The translations under genes and the position numbers were made by a program. A DNA stretch of 32,077 nucleotides from Bacteriovorax stolpii (GTDB lineage: Bacteria > Bdellovibrionota > Bacteriovoracia > Bacteriovoracales > Bacteriovoracaceae), in assembly GCA_945862475.1 (NCBI GenBank), contig CAMAYW010000002.1:1-32077 (forward strand). Direction: 5' to 3'. This document shows, in pieces, positions 16,264 through 24,039 of this stretch. Each line of letters begins with the position of its first letter. Position 1 is the stretch's first letter. The notes under the pieces are model-generated. The model ran no database searches. It had not been told where the DNA came from and worked only from the letters and a program-made list of their open reading frames with translations.

Positions 16264-16751
16264 TACTCTCTGACTTCGGAGTGATCTATTTGGATAGGGA
16301 TTGCTGTAGCAGTAAAGATCGTTTTTTTATGGGAGCCTACAATAATTTTCCGATGAGTTACATGAACATCAAGTAGACAATTAAATCCATCTTCTACGGC
16401 AAAAAATGAAAGCCGCAATATGGCCTCATCTTTATCTTCACAGTCTTCAACTTTGTAAGGAAGCTCTTTTCTTTTGAGGTGACCCGTTTTTTTTGTTTCG
16501 TCTTTACTAAAGATAATAATCTCACGGGCCTTTTCCATGGTCTCTTCGTATTTTTGTAAGTCAGCACTTACTCCGAGATCAAAACATGGGCCACAGTAAA
16601 CGTTATGGGACAAACCTTTGGGAATTTTCCTTAAAAAAGAGAAAGATTCAGGACCCATAAAATGACCACAATTTTTGCATACATCTAGCTCGCAAACTCC
16701 ACATTTGAAATTTGCTTTTGGCTTTCGACATGTTGAACATATTGTTGTCAT
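16260..16751 (-). CDS. Eight-cysteine zinc-binding protein, B-box-like N-terminus
   Basis: This 163-residue protein has four CxxC pairs in its first 56 residues: C5/C8, C17/C20, C25/C28 (followed by H30) and C53/C56. These are enough for two zinc sites in a cross-brace arrangement reminiscent of B-box or FYVE/RING-like treble-clef folds. The C-terminal half (about 85-163) is beta-rich and unassigned; it has no membrane segment or signal peptide. Its ATG overlaps the serA stop by one base (TAATG), so it is translated with serA. A link to serine metabolism is not obvious; it may simply be coupled for expression. The zinc-finger assignment is from Cys spacing only. Confidence 0.7.
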   Translation of the reverse strand: MTTICSTCRKPKANFKCGVCELDVCKNCGHFMGPESFSFLRKIPKGLSHNVYCGPCFDLGVSADLQKYEETMEKAREIIIFSKDETKKTGHLKRKELPYKVEDCEDKDEAILRLSFFAVEDGFNCLLDVHVTHRKIIVGSHKKTIFTATAIPIQIDHSEVREY

Positions 16752-17965
16752 TAAGAAACTACTCTTGTTCTTATAGAACGTTTTAGTTTGGCAATTTCAT
16801 CAGAAAGATTCGAGGCATGATCGGAGTGAACATCCATCACAAGATAACCAATCTCATTATCAGTTGAAAGGAACTGACCTTCAATATTAGCTCCCGCCTT
16901 AGAAATGATCGTATTAATTTCACCCAACACACCCGGCTCATTTCTGTGAACATTAAGAATTCGTGAGGTCCCTTTTTTCAGAGGAAGATCAACGTTTGGA
17001 AAATTTACAGCACCGGATGAAGATCCAATTTTTAAATATCTTCTGAAGCTTTCTGCAACTTCTACTCCGATCGCCTTTTGTGCCTCTTCTGTGCTTCCCC
17101 CGATATGAGGAGTGAGAATTACATTATTTAATCCTTGCAAAGGAGAAACAAATGACTCTTTATTCGAAGCCGGCTCCACCGGAAAAACATCGATCGCACA
17201 ACCCGCGATATGTTTAGATTTTAGAGCTTCAACAAGGGCTTCAATCACAACAACTGTTCCACGAGAAGCATTGATTAGGTACGAGCCCTTCTTCATTATG
17301 GCGAACTCTTTTGGACCAATCATATTCATTGTCTCTGGAATTTCTGGAACGTGGAGAGTGACAAAATCAGCTTGAGTTAATAGCTCATCAAGAGAAGTCA
17401 TAGCCTTTGCATTTCCGAGTGGAAGTTTTTTTACGGCATCATAAAAGATGACCTGAAGTCCCATACTTTCAGCGAGGATACTCACTTGACTCCCAATATG
17501 GCCATAACCAACGATACCTAAGATTTTGCCTCTCACTTCTTTGGAGCCTTCAGCGGATTTTACCCATTCACCTTTATGAGCTTTATTATTTCGATCTCCA
17601 AGTTGCCTTGAAAGCGCAATCATTTCAGCAATAACAAGTTCTGCAACACTTCTTGTGTTGGAATGGGGAGCATTGAAAACAGCGATGCCTTTTTTTCTGG
17701 CACTAACGAGATCAATTTGGTTCGTTCCAATACAGAATGCACCAATTGTGAGTAAGTTATCTGAATATTCAAGAATTTTTGATGTGATTTCAGTCTTAGA
17801 TCTTATACCGAGAGCAGAGTAATGGGGAATAAGCTTAATCAGTTCATCCTCAGTTGGAGCATGGGTGATGAGATCCACATGATAACCATGGCCTTCGAGC
17901 ATGTCTTTGGCTATTGGGTGGATATTTTCTACGAGAAGGATGCTTGGTTTGTTTAGTTGATTCAT
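16751..17965 (-). CDS. serA: D-3-phosphoglycerate dehydrogenase
   Basis: This 404-residue enzyme oxidises 3-phosphoglycerate to phosphohydroxypyruvate, the first step of serine synthesis. It matches the E. coli-type form (about 410 residues): a substrate domain, a NAD-binding core with GYGHIG (153-158) and D176, catalytic R235, E264 and H287, and a C-terminal ACT domain (about 335-404). The ACT domain usually binds serine for feedback inhibition. The motif NTRSVAELVIAEMIAL is characteristic. It is the first gene of an operon with the zinc-protein gene and divergent from the glutaminase gene, giving an amino-acid pair sharing a 126-bp intergenic region. The ribosome site is weak. Confidence 0.93.
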   Translation of the reverse strand: MNQLNKPSILLVENIHPIAKDMLEGHGYHVDLITHAPTEDELIKLIPHYSALGIRSKTEITSKILEYSDNLLTIGAFCIGTNQIDLVSARKKGIAVFNAPHSNTRSVAELVIAEMIALSRQLGDRNNKAHKGEWVKSAEGSKEVRGKILGIVGYGHIGSQVSILAESMGLQVIFYDAVKKLPLGNAKAMTSLDELLTQADFVTLHVPEIPETMNMIGPKEFAIMKKGSYLINASRGTVVVIEALVEALKSKHIAGCAIDVFPVEPASNKESFVSPLQGLNNVILTPHIGGSTEEAQKAIGVEVAESFRRYLKIGSSSGAVNFPNVDLPLKKGTSRILNVHRNEPGVLGEINTIISKAGANIEGQFLSTDNEIGYLVMDVHSDHASNLSDEIAKLKRSIRTRVVS

Positions 17966-18091
17966 ATTACAATTCTAGTTAAAAAAAACAGTTTCAAATA
18001 GAATTTTCGCTCGTGAATGGAAGAAAATTAAGCCGCGTCACAATAATTAACTGACAGAGCTCAGCGGGCATTAAACCATTAAGGATAAAAA

Positions 18092-19015
18092 ATGGACCAC
18101 ATCCAACAAACCATAAACGAAATATTCCATAAGCATTTGAGCAATAGAGAGGGGTCTCCTGCAACTTACATTCCGGAACTTGCGAAGGCCCGTCCAGAGC
18201 ATTTTTCAATTGTTGTAACAACTGTGAATGGCGAAGTTTTTAGTGTCGGGGATTCAGAAATCTACTTTAGTATGCAATCAACTTCGAAACCTTTCACTTA
18301 CGGTATGGTGTTGCAAGACTTGGGCAGGGTCTTTGTTATGTCTAAAGTAGGGGTAGAGCCTACTGGTGAAGCGTTCAACTCTATTGTGGAGCTCGAAAAA
18401 AATACTCATCGTCCATACAATCCCATGATTAATTCTGGTGCCATTGCGATTAGTAGTTTTATTCGTGGTCAAAGTTTTGAAGATCGATTAACGAATATGA
18501 AAGATTTTTTTAGTCTTTTTTTAGGTCGATCTATTGGAGTTGATGAAAATATTTTTGAATCGGAGAAAAACACGGCCCATCGTAACCGATCTATCGCCCA
18601 CCTCTTAAAACATTTTGGAATTATTGAAGGAAAAATTGAGGATGCCCTTGATTTATATTTTAAGCAATGTTCGTTTAGTCTTAATTCATTAGATATGTCA
18701 CTTATGGCCGCGACACTTGCAAATTCTGGTATCAATCCTAAAACAAAAATAAGATCTATAAATAAAGAATATGTGGGAGATATTTTAAGTCTAATGTTTA
18801 CCTGTGGCATGTATGATACCTCAGGGAAATGGGCCTACTCAGTTGGAATTCCTGCCAAAAGCGGAGTCAGTGGAGCTATTTTTGGAGTTATCCCTGGAGT
18901 CATGGGAATTGCCGTCTATTCACCGTCAATAAATGAACATGGGCACTCTGTAAGAGGAGTTAAGGTTTTTCAAGATTTATCAAAAGAATTAAATTTAAGT
19001 ATTTTTAGAAAATAA
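18092..19015 (+). CDS. glsA: Glutaminase (serine beta-lactamase-like fold)
   Basis: This 307-residue protein is a full-length bacterial glutaminase that hydrolyses glutamine to glutamate and ammonia in the cytoplasm. The catalytic SxxK appears as S63-T-S-K66 inside FSMQSTSKPFT, and the conserved HRPYNPMINSGAI region contains N114. Other family stretches include YIPELAK (26-32) and a C-terminal SGVSGAIFGVIPG. The start follows AAGGA with 6-base spacing. It lacks the ankyrin repeats of eukaryotic homologues. It is divergent from serA. For a predatory or amino-acid-consuming lifestyle, glutamine breakdown would feed carbon metabolism (inference). Confidence 0.93.
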   Translation: MDHIQQTINEIFHKHLSNREGSPATYIPELAKARPEHFSIVVTTVNGEVFSVGDSEIYFSMQSTSKPFTYGMVLQDLGRVFVMSKVGVEPTGEAFNSIVELEKNTHRPYNPMINSGAIAISSFIRGQSFEDRLTNMKDFFSLFLGRSIGVDENIFESEKNTAHRNRSIAHLLKHFGIIEGKIEDALDLYFKQCSFSLNSLDMSLMAATLANSGINPKTKIRSINKEYVGDILSLMFTCGMYDTSGKWAYSVGIPAKSGVSGAIFGVIPGVMGIAVYSPSINEHGHSVRGVKVFQDLSKELNLSIFRK

Positions 19016-19019
19016 GAAT

Positions 19020-19048
19020 TTGTTGCAATAAAGTAATTAATCTATAAA
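19020..19048 (+). promoter_or_regulatory. Candidate promoter of the second SWIB gene
   Basis: TTGTTG (19020-19025) and TATAAA (19043-19048) are separated by exactly 17 bases, 28 bases before the ATG. The same -10 hexamer precedes the first SWIB gene (14813-14818). Confidence 0.5.
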
Positions 19049-19076
19049 ACTATTTCTACACACACGGAGGGTATTT

Positions 19077-19361
19077 ATGGAAAACACACAAGAGACAACA
19101 AAGAAAACTTCTCGTAAACCAAACGAAGCCTTTATGAAAGCACTCACTCCATCAGCTGAGCTTGCTGCAGTTATTGGTAATAATCCAGTTGCGAGAACAG
19201 AAGCTGTTAAGCAAATTTGGGATTACATCAAATCAAACAATCTTCAGAATCCAAAAAACAAAAGAAACATTTTAGCTGATGCTAAACTAAGTAAAGTTTT
19301 TGGGAAAGATGAAGTGACTATGTTTGAATTGACTGGTCTTCTTGGAAAGCACCTTAATTAA
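19077..19361 (+). CDS. SWIB/MDM2-domain protein (tail-less paralogue)
   Basis: This 94-residue protein is nearly all SWIB domain (about 15-94) and is closely related to the first SWIB protein: both share RKPN(A/E)AFM, TPSAELAAVIG, NLQNPKNKRNILAD and LSKVFGK. It lacks the Lys/Ala tail and has only a short ENTQETTKKTS leader. It starts after a good GGAGG site and ends with its own terminator, so it is monocistronic and probably well expressed. The paralogue pair may form mixed complexes, with only one partner contributing the DNA-binding tail (inference). Confidence 0.92.
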   Translation: MENTQETTKKTSRKPNEAFMKALTPSAELAAVIGNNPVARTEAVKQIWDYIKSNNLQNPKNKRNILADAKLSKVFGKDEVTMFELTGLLGKHLN

Positions 19362-19375
19362 GTTCCTATCTTCAT

Positions 19376-19400
19376 GGGGCCTTTGGGCCCCTTTTTTTTT
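19376..19400 (+). terminator. Rho-independent terminator after the second SWIB gene
   Basis: GGGGCC (19376-19381) pairs with GGCCCC (19386-19391) around TTTG, followed by nine T residues (19392-19400). It begins 14 bases after the stop codon. Confidence 0.93.
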
Positions 19401-19481
19401 GCCATAATATTTGGCATTTGAATTTGATGATTCTCTTATATTTTTCATAAAATCAATCACCTAGCTAGTCAATGAATCATT

Positions 19482-19511
19482 TTGCTCAAGAATATAGGTA
19501 TTTTCTACGAT
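19482..19511 (+). promoter_or_regulatory. Candidate promoter giving a leaderless mRNA for the AAA+ operon
   Basis: TTGCTC (19482-19487) and TACGAT (19506-19511) are 18 bases apart; the ATG at 19520 begins 8 bases after the -10 box. No Shine-Dalgarno sequence precedes this ATG. Confidence 0.35.
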
Positions 19512-19519
19512 AATACTAT

Positions 19520-20602
19520 ATGCAAAGTTTTGGGCGTCTCCAGAATATTTATATTGTACTAGGTTTGGCATTTCTTATCATTTCCTTTGCTAGGCTCGGT
19601 CCATGGTTTTTAACTCCCTGGGGTTTAACCTGCCTTACTTTGGGAGCGAGTTTCTTTGCTTACTTAAGATGGAAAGTATTGAGTCGTCAAATGAGTCCCG
19701 AAACTCGGGGAGACTTGAAAATAATTAAAGCTGCAGATATTCAAACAATTAAACCCTGGCTGTTTAAAAATATAATCGGTCAGGGAGCTAGCATTCACTC
19801 TATTCTCCAAATTCTTAAACGTAATGTTGAAATGATTGATGGCCATCGACATTTAGGAAGCTATTTACTAGTGGGTCCCACAGGAACTGGCAAAACATTC
19901 TTTGCACAACTTCTTTCGGAGGGGCTCTATGGCCGAGGGAGTTTATTGAAAATTGCTATGAATCAATCTGGAATGAGTGGAGAAAAAATAATTGAAATTA
20001 TTCTAGTCTCTTTAAAAAAAGATCCCTATAGAGTTTTACTACTTGATGAAATAGATAAGGCACCAAAAGAAGTGCACGCCAGTCTGTACCACCTTTTAGA
20101 GAGTGGTCAATTGATGGATTCTCTCACTGGTGAGTGGTTTCATTGTCCTGGTTTAGTTATTATTGCAACTACAAATGCAGCCTCCCATTCTAAAGAAGCT
20201 GCTCAAGATGCTCAAAAAAATCACTATGGTTTATTAGATCATGTGGCATCAAATTCAACCATGGATAAGGCCTTACTTTCAAGGTTTGATGGTCTCTTCT
20301 GGTTTGGTCCGATAAGTGTTGTGGATATTGCTCATATTGGTCTCTTACAAGTCGCTAGTTATTATCGGCAACATGGGATTGATGTAAATTATCTTTGTGC
20401 TGAGTCCATTGTTGATATCGTAAAAGAGAATCAGAGATTTAGAGAATTTGGCATTCGTCAGCTTATTCAAGTCGTAAGGCATAAATCAGATCCGATCATT
20501 CAACAAGCAAAGAATAATGGTTGGAAAGAAGTTGATATTATAACAGATGGTCGAGGTAATTTTATTCCTCAAATTACCAGAAAAAAGAAAATGGCTGCAT
20601 GA
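19520..20602 (+). CDS. Membrane-anchored AAA+ ATPase (Clp-like, no aromatic pore loop)
   Basis: The 360-residue protein begins with two hydrophobic segments (about 9-27 and 31-50) and continues into one AAA+ module of the ClpX/ClpB-D2 type. It has Walker A GPTGTGKT (119-126), Walker B LLLDEID (173-179), sensor 1 in IIATTN (214-219), a candidate arginine finger in LLSRFDG (R255) and sensor 2 in FGIRQL (R313). The pore-loop position reads MNQSGMSGEK, lacking the aromatic-hydrophobic (GYVG) residues that grip substrate in unfoldases. It overlaps the next gene by 4 bp (ATGA) and heads a three-gene operon. ATP hydrolysis is likely; the substrate is unknown. No ribosome site is seen, so the start may be leaderless. 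Confidence 0.82.
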   Translation: MQSFGRLQNIYIVLGLAFLIISFARLGPWFLTPWGLTCLTLGASFFAYLRWKVLSRQMSPETRGDLKIIKAADIQTIKPWLFKNIIGQGASIHSILQILKRNVEMIDGHRHLGSYLLVGPTGTGKTFFAQLLSEGLYGRGSLLKIAMNQSGMSGEKIIEIILVSLKKDPYRVLLLDEIDKAPKEVHASLYHLLESGQLMDSLTGEWFHCPGLVIIATTNAASHSKEAAQDAQKNHYGLLDHVASNSTMDKALLSRFDGLFWFGPISVVDIAHIGLLQVASYYRQHGIDVNYLCAESIVDIVKENQRFREFGIRQLIQVVRHKSDPIIQQAKNNGWKEVDIITDGRGNFIPQITRKKKMAA

Positions 20603-21606
20603 GTCGTATCTGGAAAGATAAAATTTTCATCATTTGCGTGTTGGTCGCTTCAATGTCTGCTATAGGCCTCTTTGCAAAATTAATCCCATCAATTAAGTGG
20701 GATTCTTTTTCACATAATTCCTCTCAACCTATTACAACACCCCCGCCAACATCACAACCAACAACACCTCCCTCTAGTGATTTAAAGTCGGTCCTCAGAA
20801 CCAATTTCCCGGCAGCATTTAAAAAAAGATCAGGATTTATGAATAAAGCAGCTACTGTTAAGCTTAGGCCAAAAGCTGGGGGCAATGAATGGAGTGTTGG
20901 AAATGGACTAGAGTTTGATAGTAGTGACTTAGATACCGTTATTTTTAATGCGATTGCCGGAGATAGTGTTCGCATTTCGCCGGGGACCTATGAATTTTCT
21001 ATGAATAAGGCATTTAAAAAAATTCATTTGATTGGGGCTGAGGGAGTTACCTTAGAAATTAAAAAGAATGAATCTCTTCTTTCCTATCAAGATTCACTTC
21101 AAATTGAGAATGTTTATATCAAATTCTTAGAATTGGCTCAAAGTAGTTCTCTTTTTTTAACCGATAGTGCGCAACTCATTTTAAAACAGTGTAAAGTTGA
21201 TGCAAGTCATTTTCATTTTACTCTTACTGATAATACCAAAGTGGAAGCATATGAGTCCAAATTTATTGGAGTCAGCTTTAGGTTGAATGATTCTTCAGCT
21301 CTAACATTAGAAGATAGTTATCTTGAAAAAGATGATAAGTTTATAATCATGAGTAACTTTAGTTCTTTAAAAATGAATAGAACCCATTTCACTCGTTTCT
21401 CTGATTCCGCTATTTATAACTTTTCTCGTCATACGAGCCTCAAGGCCTATGACATAAAAATTGAGAATGGTGACTATGCTTTTGGAGGTAGTGAGATGGA
21501 TTCTAATGATGTCTCCCATAGTTCTTTTTCAAAGTTACAAGCCTTAACCACGAGTAAAATAAAAATTAATTGTACCATGTGTGAAATGTCTGAAATCCAA
21601 CGATAG
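20599..21606 (+). CDS. Membrane-anchored right-handed beta-helix protein
   Basis: This 335-residue protein has one N-terminal TM (about 8-28) followed by a Pro/Thr/Ser-rich linker (about 42-62). The rest (about 95-335) is a series of roughly 20-residue beta-strand repeats with Ser/Leu/Asp ladders, as in pectin-lyase-like parallel beta-helices. No polysaccharide-lyase catalytic pattern is visible. The N-in topology would place the helix outside the cytoplasm. It is co-translated with the upstream AAA+ gene (ATGA overlap) and lies 9 bp before a second AAA+ gene, which implies joint function. It could be a substrate, scaffold or surface receptor of the ATPases; I cannot tell which. Confidence 0.75.
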   Translation: MSRIWKDKIFIICVLVASMSAIGLFAKLIPSIKWDSFSHNSSQPITTPPPTSQPTTPPSSDLKSVLRTNFPAAFKKRSGFMNKAATVKLRPKAGGNEWSVGNGLEFDSSDLDTVIFNAIAGDSVRISPGTYEFSMNKAFKKIHLIGAEGVTLEIKKNESLLSYQDSLQIENVYIKFLELAQSSSLFLTDSAQLILKQCKVDASHFHFTLTDNTKVEAYESKFIGVSFRLNDSSALTLEDSYLEKDDKFIIMSNFSSLKMNRTHFTRFSDSAIYNFSRHTSLKAYDIKIENGDYAFGGSEMDSNDVSHSSFSKLQALTTSKIKINCTMCEMSEIQR

Positions 21607-21615
21607 GAAAAATTT

Positions 21616-22605
21616 ATGATTGATGATCCAAAAAAATTAACAAATTGGGAAGCTCTGGAATCCATGCTCAGCCAAGAAGATCATGGAAAAGGGCGAGACA
21701 TCAATGAAGATGAATTTGTCAAACATTGTCTCACGAAGGTGAAAGGACAAGATCAGGTTGTTAAAGATGTTTGCCAGCTTATTACTCTTGAATGGTATAA
21801 GAGCGAAAGAAGAAGACCCGTTGCAAATCTTCTATTCCTTGGACCTACAGGGACCGGTAAAACAGAACTTGCTAAGGCGATCTCATCTTTTCTTTTTCAA
21901 GATGAAAAATCTCTTTTAAGATTTGATTGTTCAGAGTTCACTGGTTCCCACTCGAAGGATAGACTCGTGGGTCCTCCTCCAGGATACGTCGGAGCAACAG
22001 ATGGTGGTCAATTAACAAGACCCATGATGTCTCAACCCAAGCGCGTGATTCTTTTTGATGAGATTGAAAAATCCCATAGCTCTGTTTTTGATCTTTTCCT
22101 TCAAATGATGGGTGAGGGAAGATTAACAGATCAAGGCTCAGGAGTCACAGCCGATTTTACTCAAAGTGTAATCATAATGACTTCAAACTCTCTGGCAGAT
22201 AGGATCACAAATCTCAAAGGCCAGTTTGATGATCCCTATGAAAGAACGAATGCTGTTAAAGGAGCTCTCGCCGATTCTCAGGTCTTTAGACCGGAAATTT
22301 TAGGACGAATTGACAGAGTTTCCATTTTTGATCCCTTGAAAGGTATTATCATGGCAGAAATTGCAATACTAAAAATCTCTAAGCTTGCTTCGGACTATGG
22401 ACTTTCTATGGAGTTCGTTGCTCCAGAGGCAGTTATGGATGTGCTTTTGAAGAATAAAAAAATAAGTCGTTTTGGTGTTCGTGAATTAGAACGAATTGTA
22501 TTTGATCTCTTTGCATCAGAATTAGCAAAAATCAAAAGAGAGGGAGCGAAGAAAGCAAGGGTGGATGTTTCTCCAGATGGGAAATTCGTTATTAAACGAG
22601 TTTAA
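21616..22605 (+). CDS. Soluble single-ring AAA+ ATPase, ClpB D2-like
   Basis: This 329-residue protein corresponds to the second AAA+ domain of ClpA/ClpB plus its small C-terminal subdomain. It has Walker A GPTGTGKT (76-83), the aromatic pore loop GPPPGYVGATDGG (GYVG at 123-126), Walker B ILFDEI with D148/E149, sensor 1 N191, a FRPEILGRIDRV arginine-finger region and sensor 2 in FGVRELER. The N-domain, D1 ring and middle coiled coil are absent, and no ClpP-binding IGF/LGF loop is visible. It should therefore thread substrates but not feed ClpP. A good AGGA site lies 7 bases upstream. It is the third gene of the operon with the membrane AAA+ and beta-helix proteins. Confidence 0.88.
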   Translation: MIDDPKKLTNWEALESMLSQEDHGKGRDINEDEFVKHCLTKVKGQDQVVKDVCQLITLEWYKSERRRPVANLLFLGPTGTGKTELAKAISSFLFQDEKSLLRFDCSEFTGSHSKDRLVGPPPGYVGATDGGQLTRPMMSQPKRVILFDEIEKSHSSVFDLFLQMMGEGRLTDQGSGVTADFTQSVIIMTSNSLADRITNLKGQFDDPYERTNAVKGALADSQVFRPEILGRIDRVSIFDPLKGIIMAEIAILKISKLASDYGLSMEFVAPEAVMDVLLKNKKISRFGVRELERIVFDLFASELAKIKREGAKKARVDVSPDGKFVIKRV

Positions 22606-23258
22606 TCTTTGTGCATTTTAATTAGTTCTCCATTAGCACCATAAACTTCGTAACCTTTTTCATACATCAAGACGATAATACTTTCTGTCGATTGATTGAT
22701 AATATTTCTTGCAGCCTCTGCCTTGGGATCTATTGCTGAGCCGATTAGAATATGAGAAAGAATTATTCCGTTCTCATCAATCCAATGGACGTCATGCCCA
22801 TCAATGTGGCATCTGGTTAAAATACCTTTATATAATCCAAGTTCTGCCATCGGGGAGTCTAGGTCACTTGAGTTAAGATGTTTCGTTATAGCGGCTTTTG
22901 CTCTTTCCTGTTTTGTTTGTTTTTCTTCAACAGATACATTTTTGTGATCGTGTGTCTTATCATCTAAACTATCTTCATGGTGCTGATCATCAGTGATGGC
23001 CAAAACGCTTGCCACGAGTTCAGATTTATTTTCTGTAACTTTCGCTATCTCCGGAGATTGCTTAGGGGTTAAATTTTTATACGCCATCGCTCCAACTCCA
23101 CCTAAAAAGAGTAAGACGAGACCAGCAGCAAGATAATTTTTAAAATGAGAGGTTGGTTTTTTTTTATCCAAGGGGATATAAGCTTGTCCGGGTCCCGCTA
23201 CCGAAGAACTTTGATGATTTTTATTTTGTTTAGCCTCTGGTGAATTTTTTGGTTCCAT
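22602..23258 (-). CDS. Single-pass membrane protein with His/Asp-rich linker
   Basis: I prefer ATG 23258 (218 residues), preceded by AGGA at good spacing, over ATG 23285. The N-terminal 40 residues are polar and cytoplasmic, a TM follows (about 42-60), then a linker with a cluster DDQHHEDSLDDKTHDHK that could bind metal ions. A C-terminal folded region (about 130-218) contains LYKGILTRC, HWIDENG and GYEVYGANGELIK. The last part somewhat recalls small periplasmic assembly domains such as PulC-type HR domains, but that resemblance is weak. It converges on the AAA+ operon with interlocked stop codons. Function unknown. Confidence 0.65.
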   Translation of the reverse strand: MEPKNSPEAKQNKNHQSSSVAGPGQAYIPLDKKKPTSHFKNYLAAGLVLLFLGGVGAMAYKNLTPKQSPEIAKVTENKSELVASVLAITDDQHHEDSLDDKTHDHKNVSVEEKQTKQERAKAAITKHLNSSDLDSPMAELGLYKGILTRCHIDGHDVHWIDENGIILSHILIGSAIDPKAEAARNIINQSTESIIVLMYEKGYEVYGANGELIKMHKD

Positions 23259-23331
23259 GAAATATCCTAATTTATTTTCTTTCATTAATTCTATATCAAG
23301 ACGTCGTTATTGAAATAGGCGATAATGGCTC

Positions 23332-24039
23332 ATGATGAAATCGTTGACTATCTATTCAAGACTAAAAGTGTCGGATTTGGATCTCCTTGTAGAGGATTTC
23401 AAAATAAGATTCGATCAAGAGTTAAAAGATTCCTTCTCCGATGAAGAATTAAAATTGATGGAACCCAAAATAGATTCAATTGCAGCCATTTATGTTCAAC
23501 CAATAATAAGCGAGTTGGCCTTTGATGATTTCTATTTTAATCCTAAAGATGAGAATGCACTTCGAGAGTTTTTTGATCAGTGTCAGAGTGCAATTGTGTT
23601 TGAGAATATGCCATTTTTAGAATCAAATATTTTTCAAGTCTCCTACCTGCAAGAGCTTTTAGGACTCTTTGAAGAGGGACTGATTGATAGAGGAGGGATA
23701 TCAAATTTGATTTTTAAAAGTGAATTTATGAATGAAATCAAAAATTATAAAGGGATTGATACTCTTTTAGTGAATAATAGGATTATCGAACGTCCGTCAA
23801 AGACAGCTCTTCCTGTTGATCCCATTGATTTTTTAGTTCAAGATGTATATGCCGAGCTCCTTAGATTAAGAGATCAAAATATAAATCCAGCGGAACTACC
23901 TCCCAAAGTTCAAAAGATTTTACAAGCCATTAAAGACGAAAAATTAGATCCTCAAACTTTATTCTCTAAAACTGGTTTAAATCCAAAAGATTTTGATGAT
24001 GGTTTAGAAAAATTAAAATTTTGGCTAAAGAGAAAGTGA
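23332..24039 (+). CDS. Cytoplasmic protein of unknown function
   Basis: The 235-residue product has no signal peptide or membrane segment. It is acidic and predicted mainly helical, with Leu/Ile-Glu/Lys patterns (DLDLLVEDFKIRFDQEL) and a C-terminal LPPKVQKILQAIKDEKLDP region that looks like tandem helices. Two adjacent ATG codons (23332 and 23335) serve as starts with only a weak TAGG site. I recognise no family. It is divergent from the membrane protein at 22602 and its 3' end overlaps the CPYT thioredoxin-fold gene by 15 bp. Confidence 0.65.
   Translation: MMKSLTIYSRLKVSDLDLLVEDFKIRFDQELKDSFSDEELKLMEPKIDSIAAIYVQPIISELAFDDFYFNPKDENALREFFDQCQSAIVFENMPFLESNIFQVSYLQELLGLFEEGLIDRGGISNLIFKSEFMNEIKNYKGIDTLLVNNRIIERPSKTALPVDPIDFLVQDVYAELLRLRDQNINPAELPPKVQKILQAIKDEKLDPQTLFSKTGLNPKDFDDGLEKLKFWLKRK

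Noticed and set aside
20599..21606. Pectate lyase or other polysaccharide-degrading enzyme
   Set aside because: The fold pattern fits a beta-helix, but no catalytic Asp/Arg/Lys pattern of lyases is visible.
21616..22605. Type VI secretion ClpV or ClpA of the ClpAP protease
   Set aside because: The protein has a single AAA+ domain, no N-domain or D1 ring, no ClpP loop, and no T6SS or clpP genes lie nearby.
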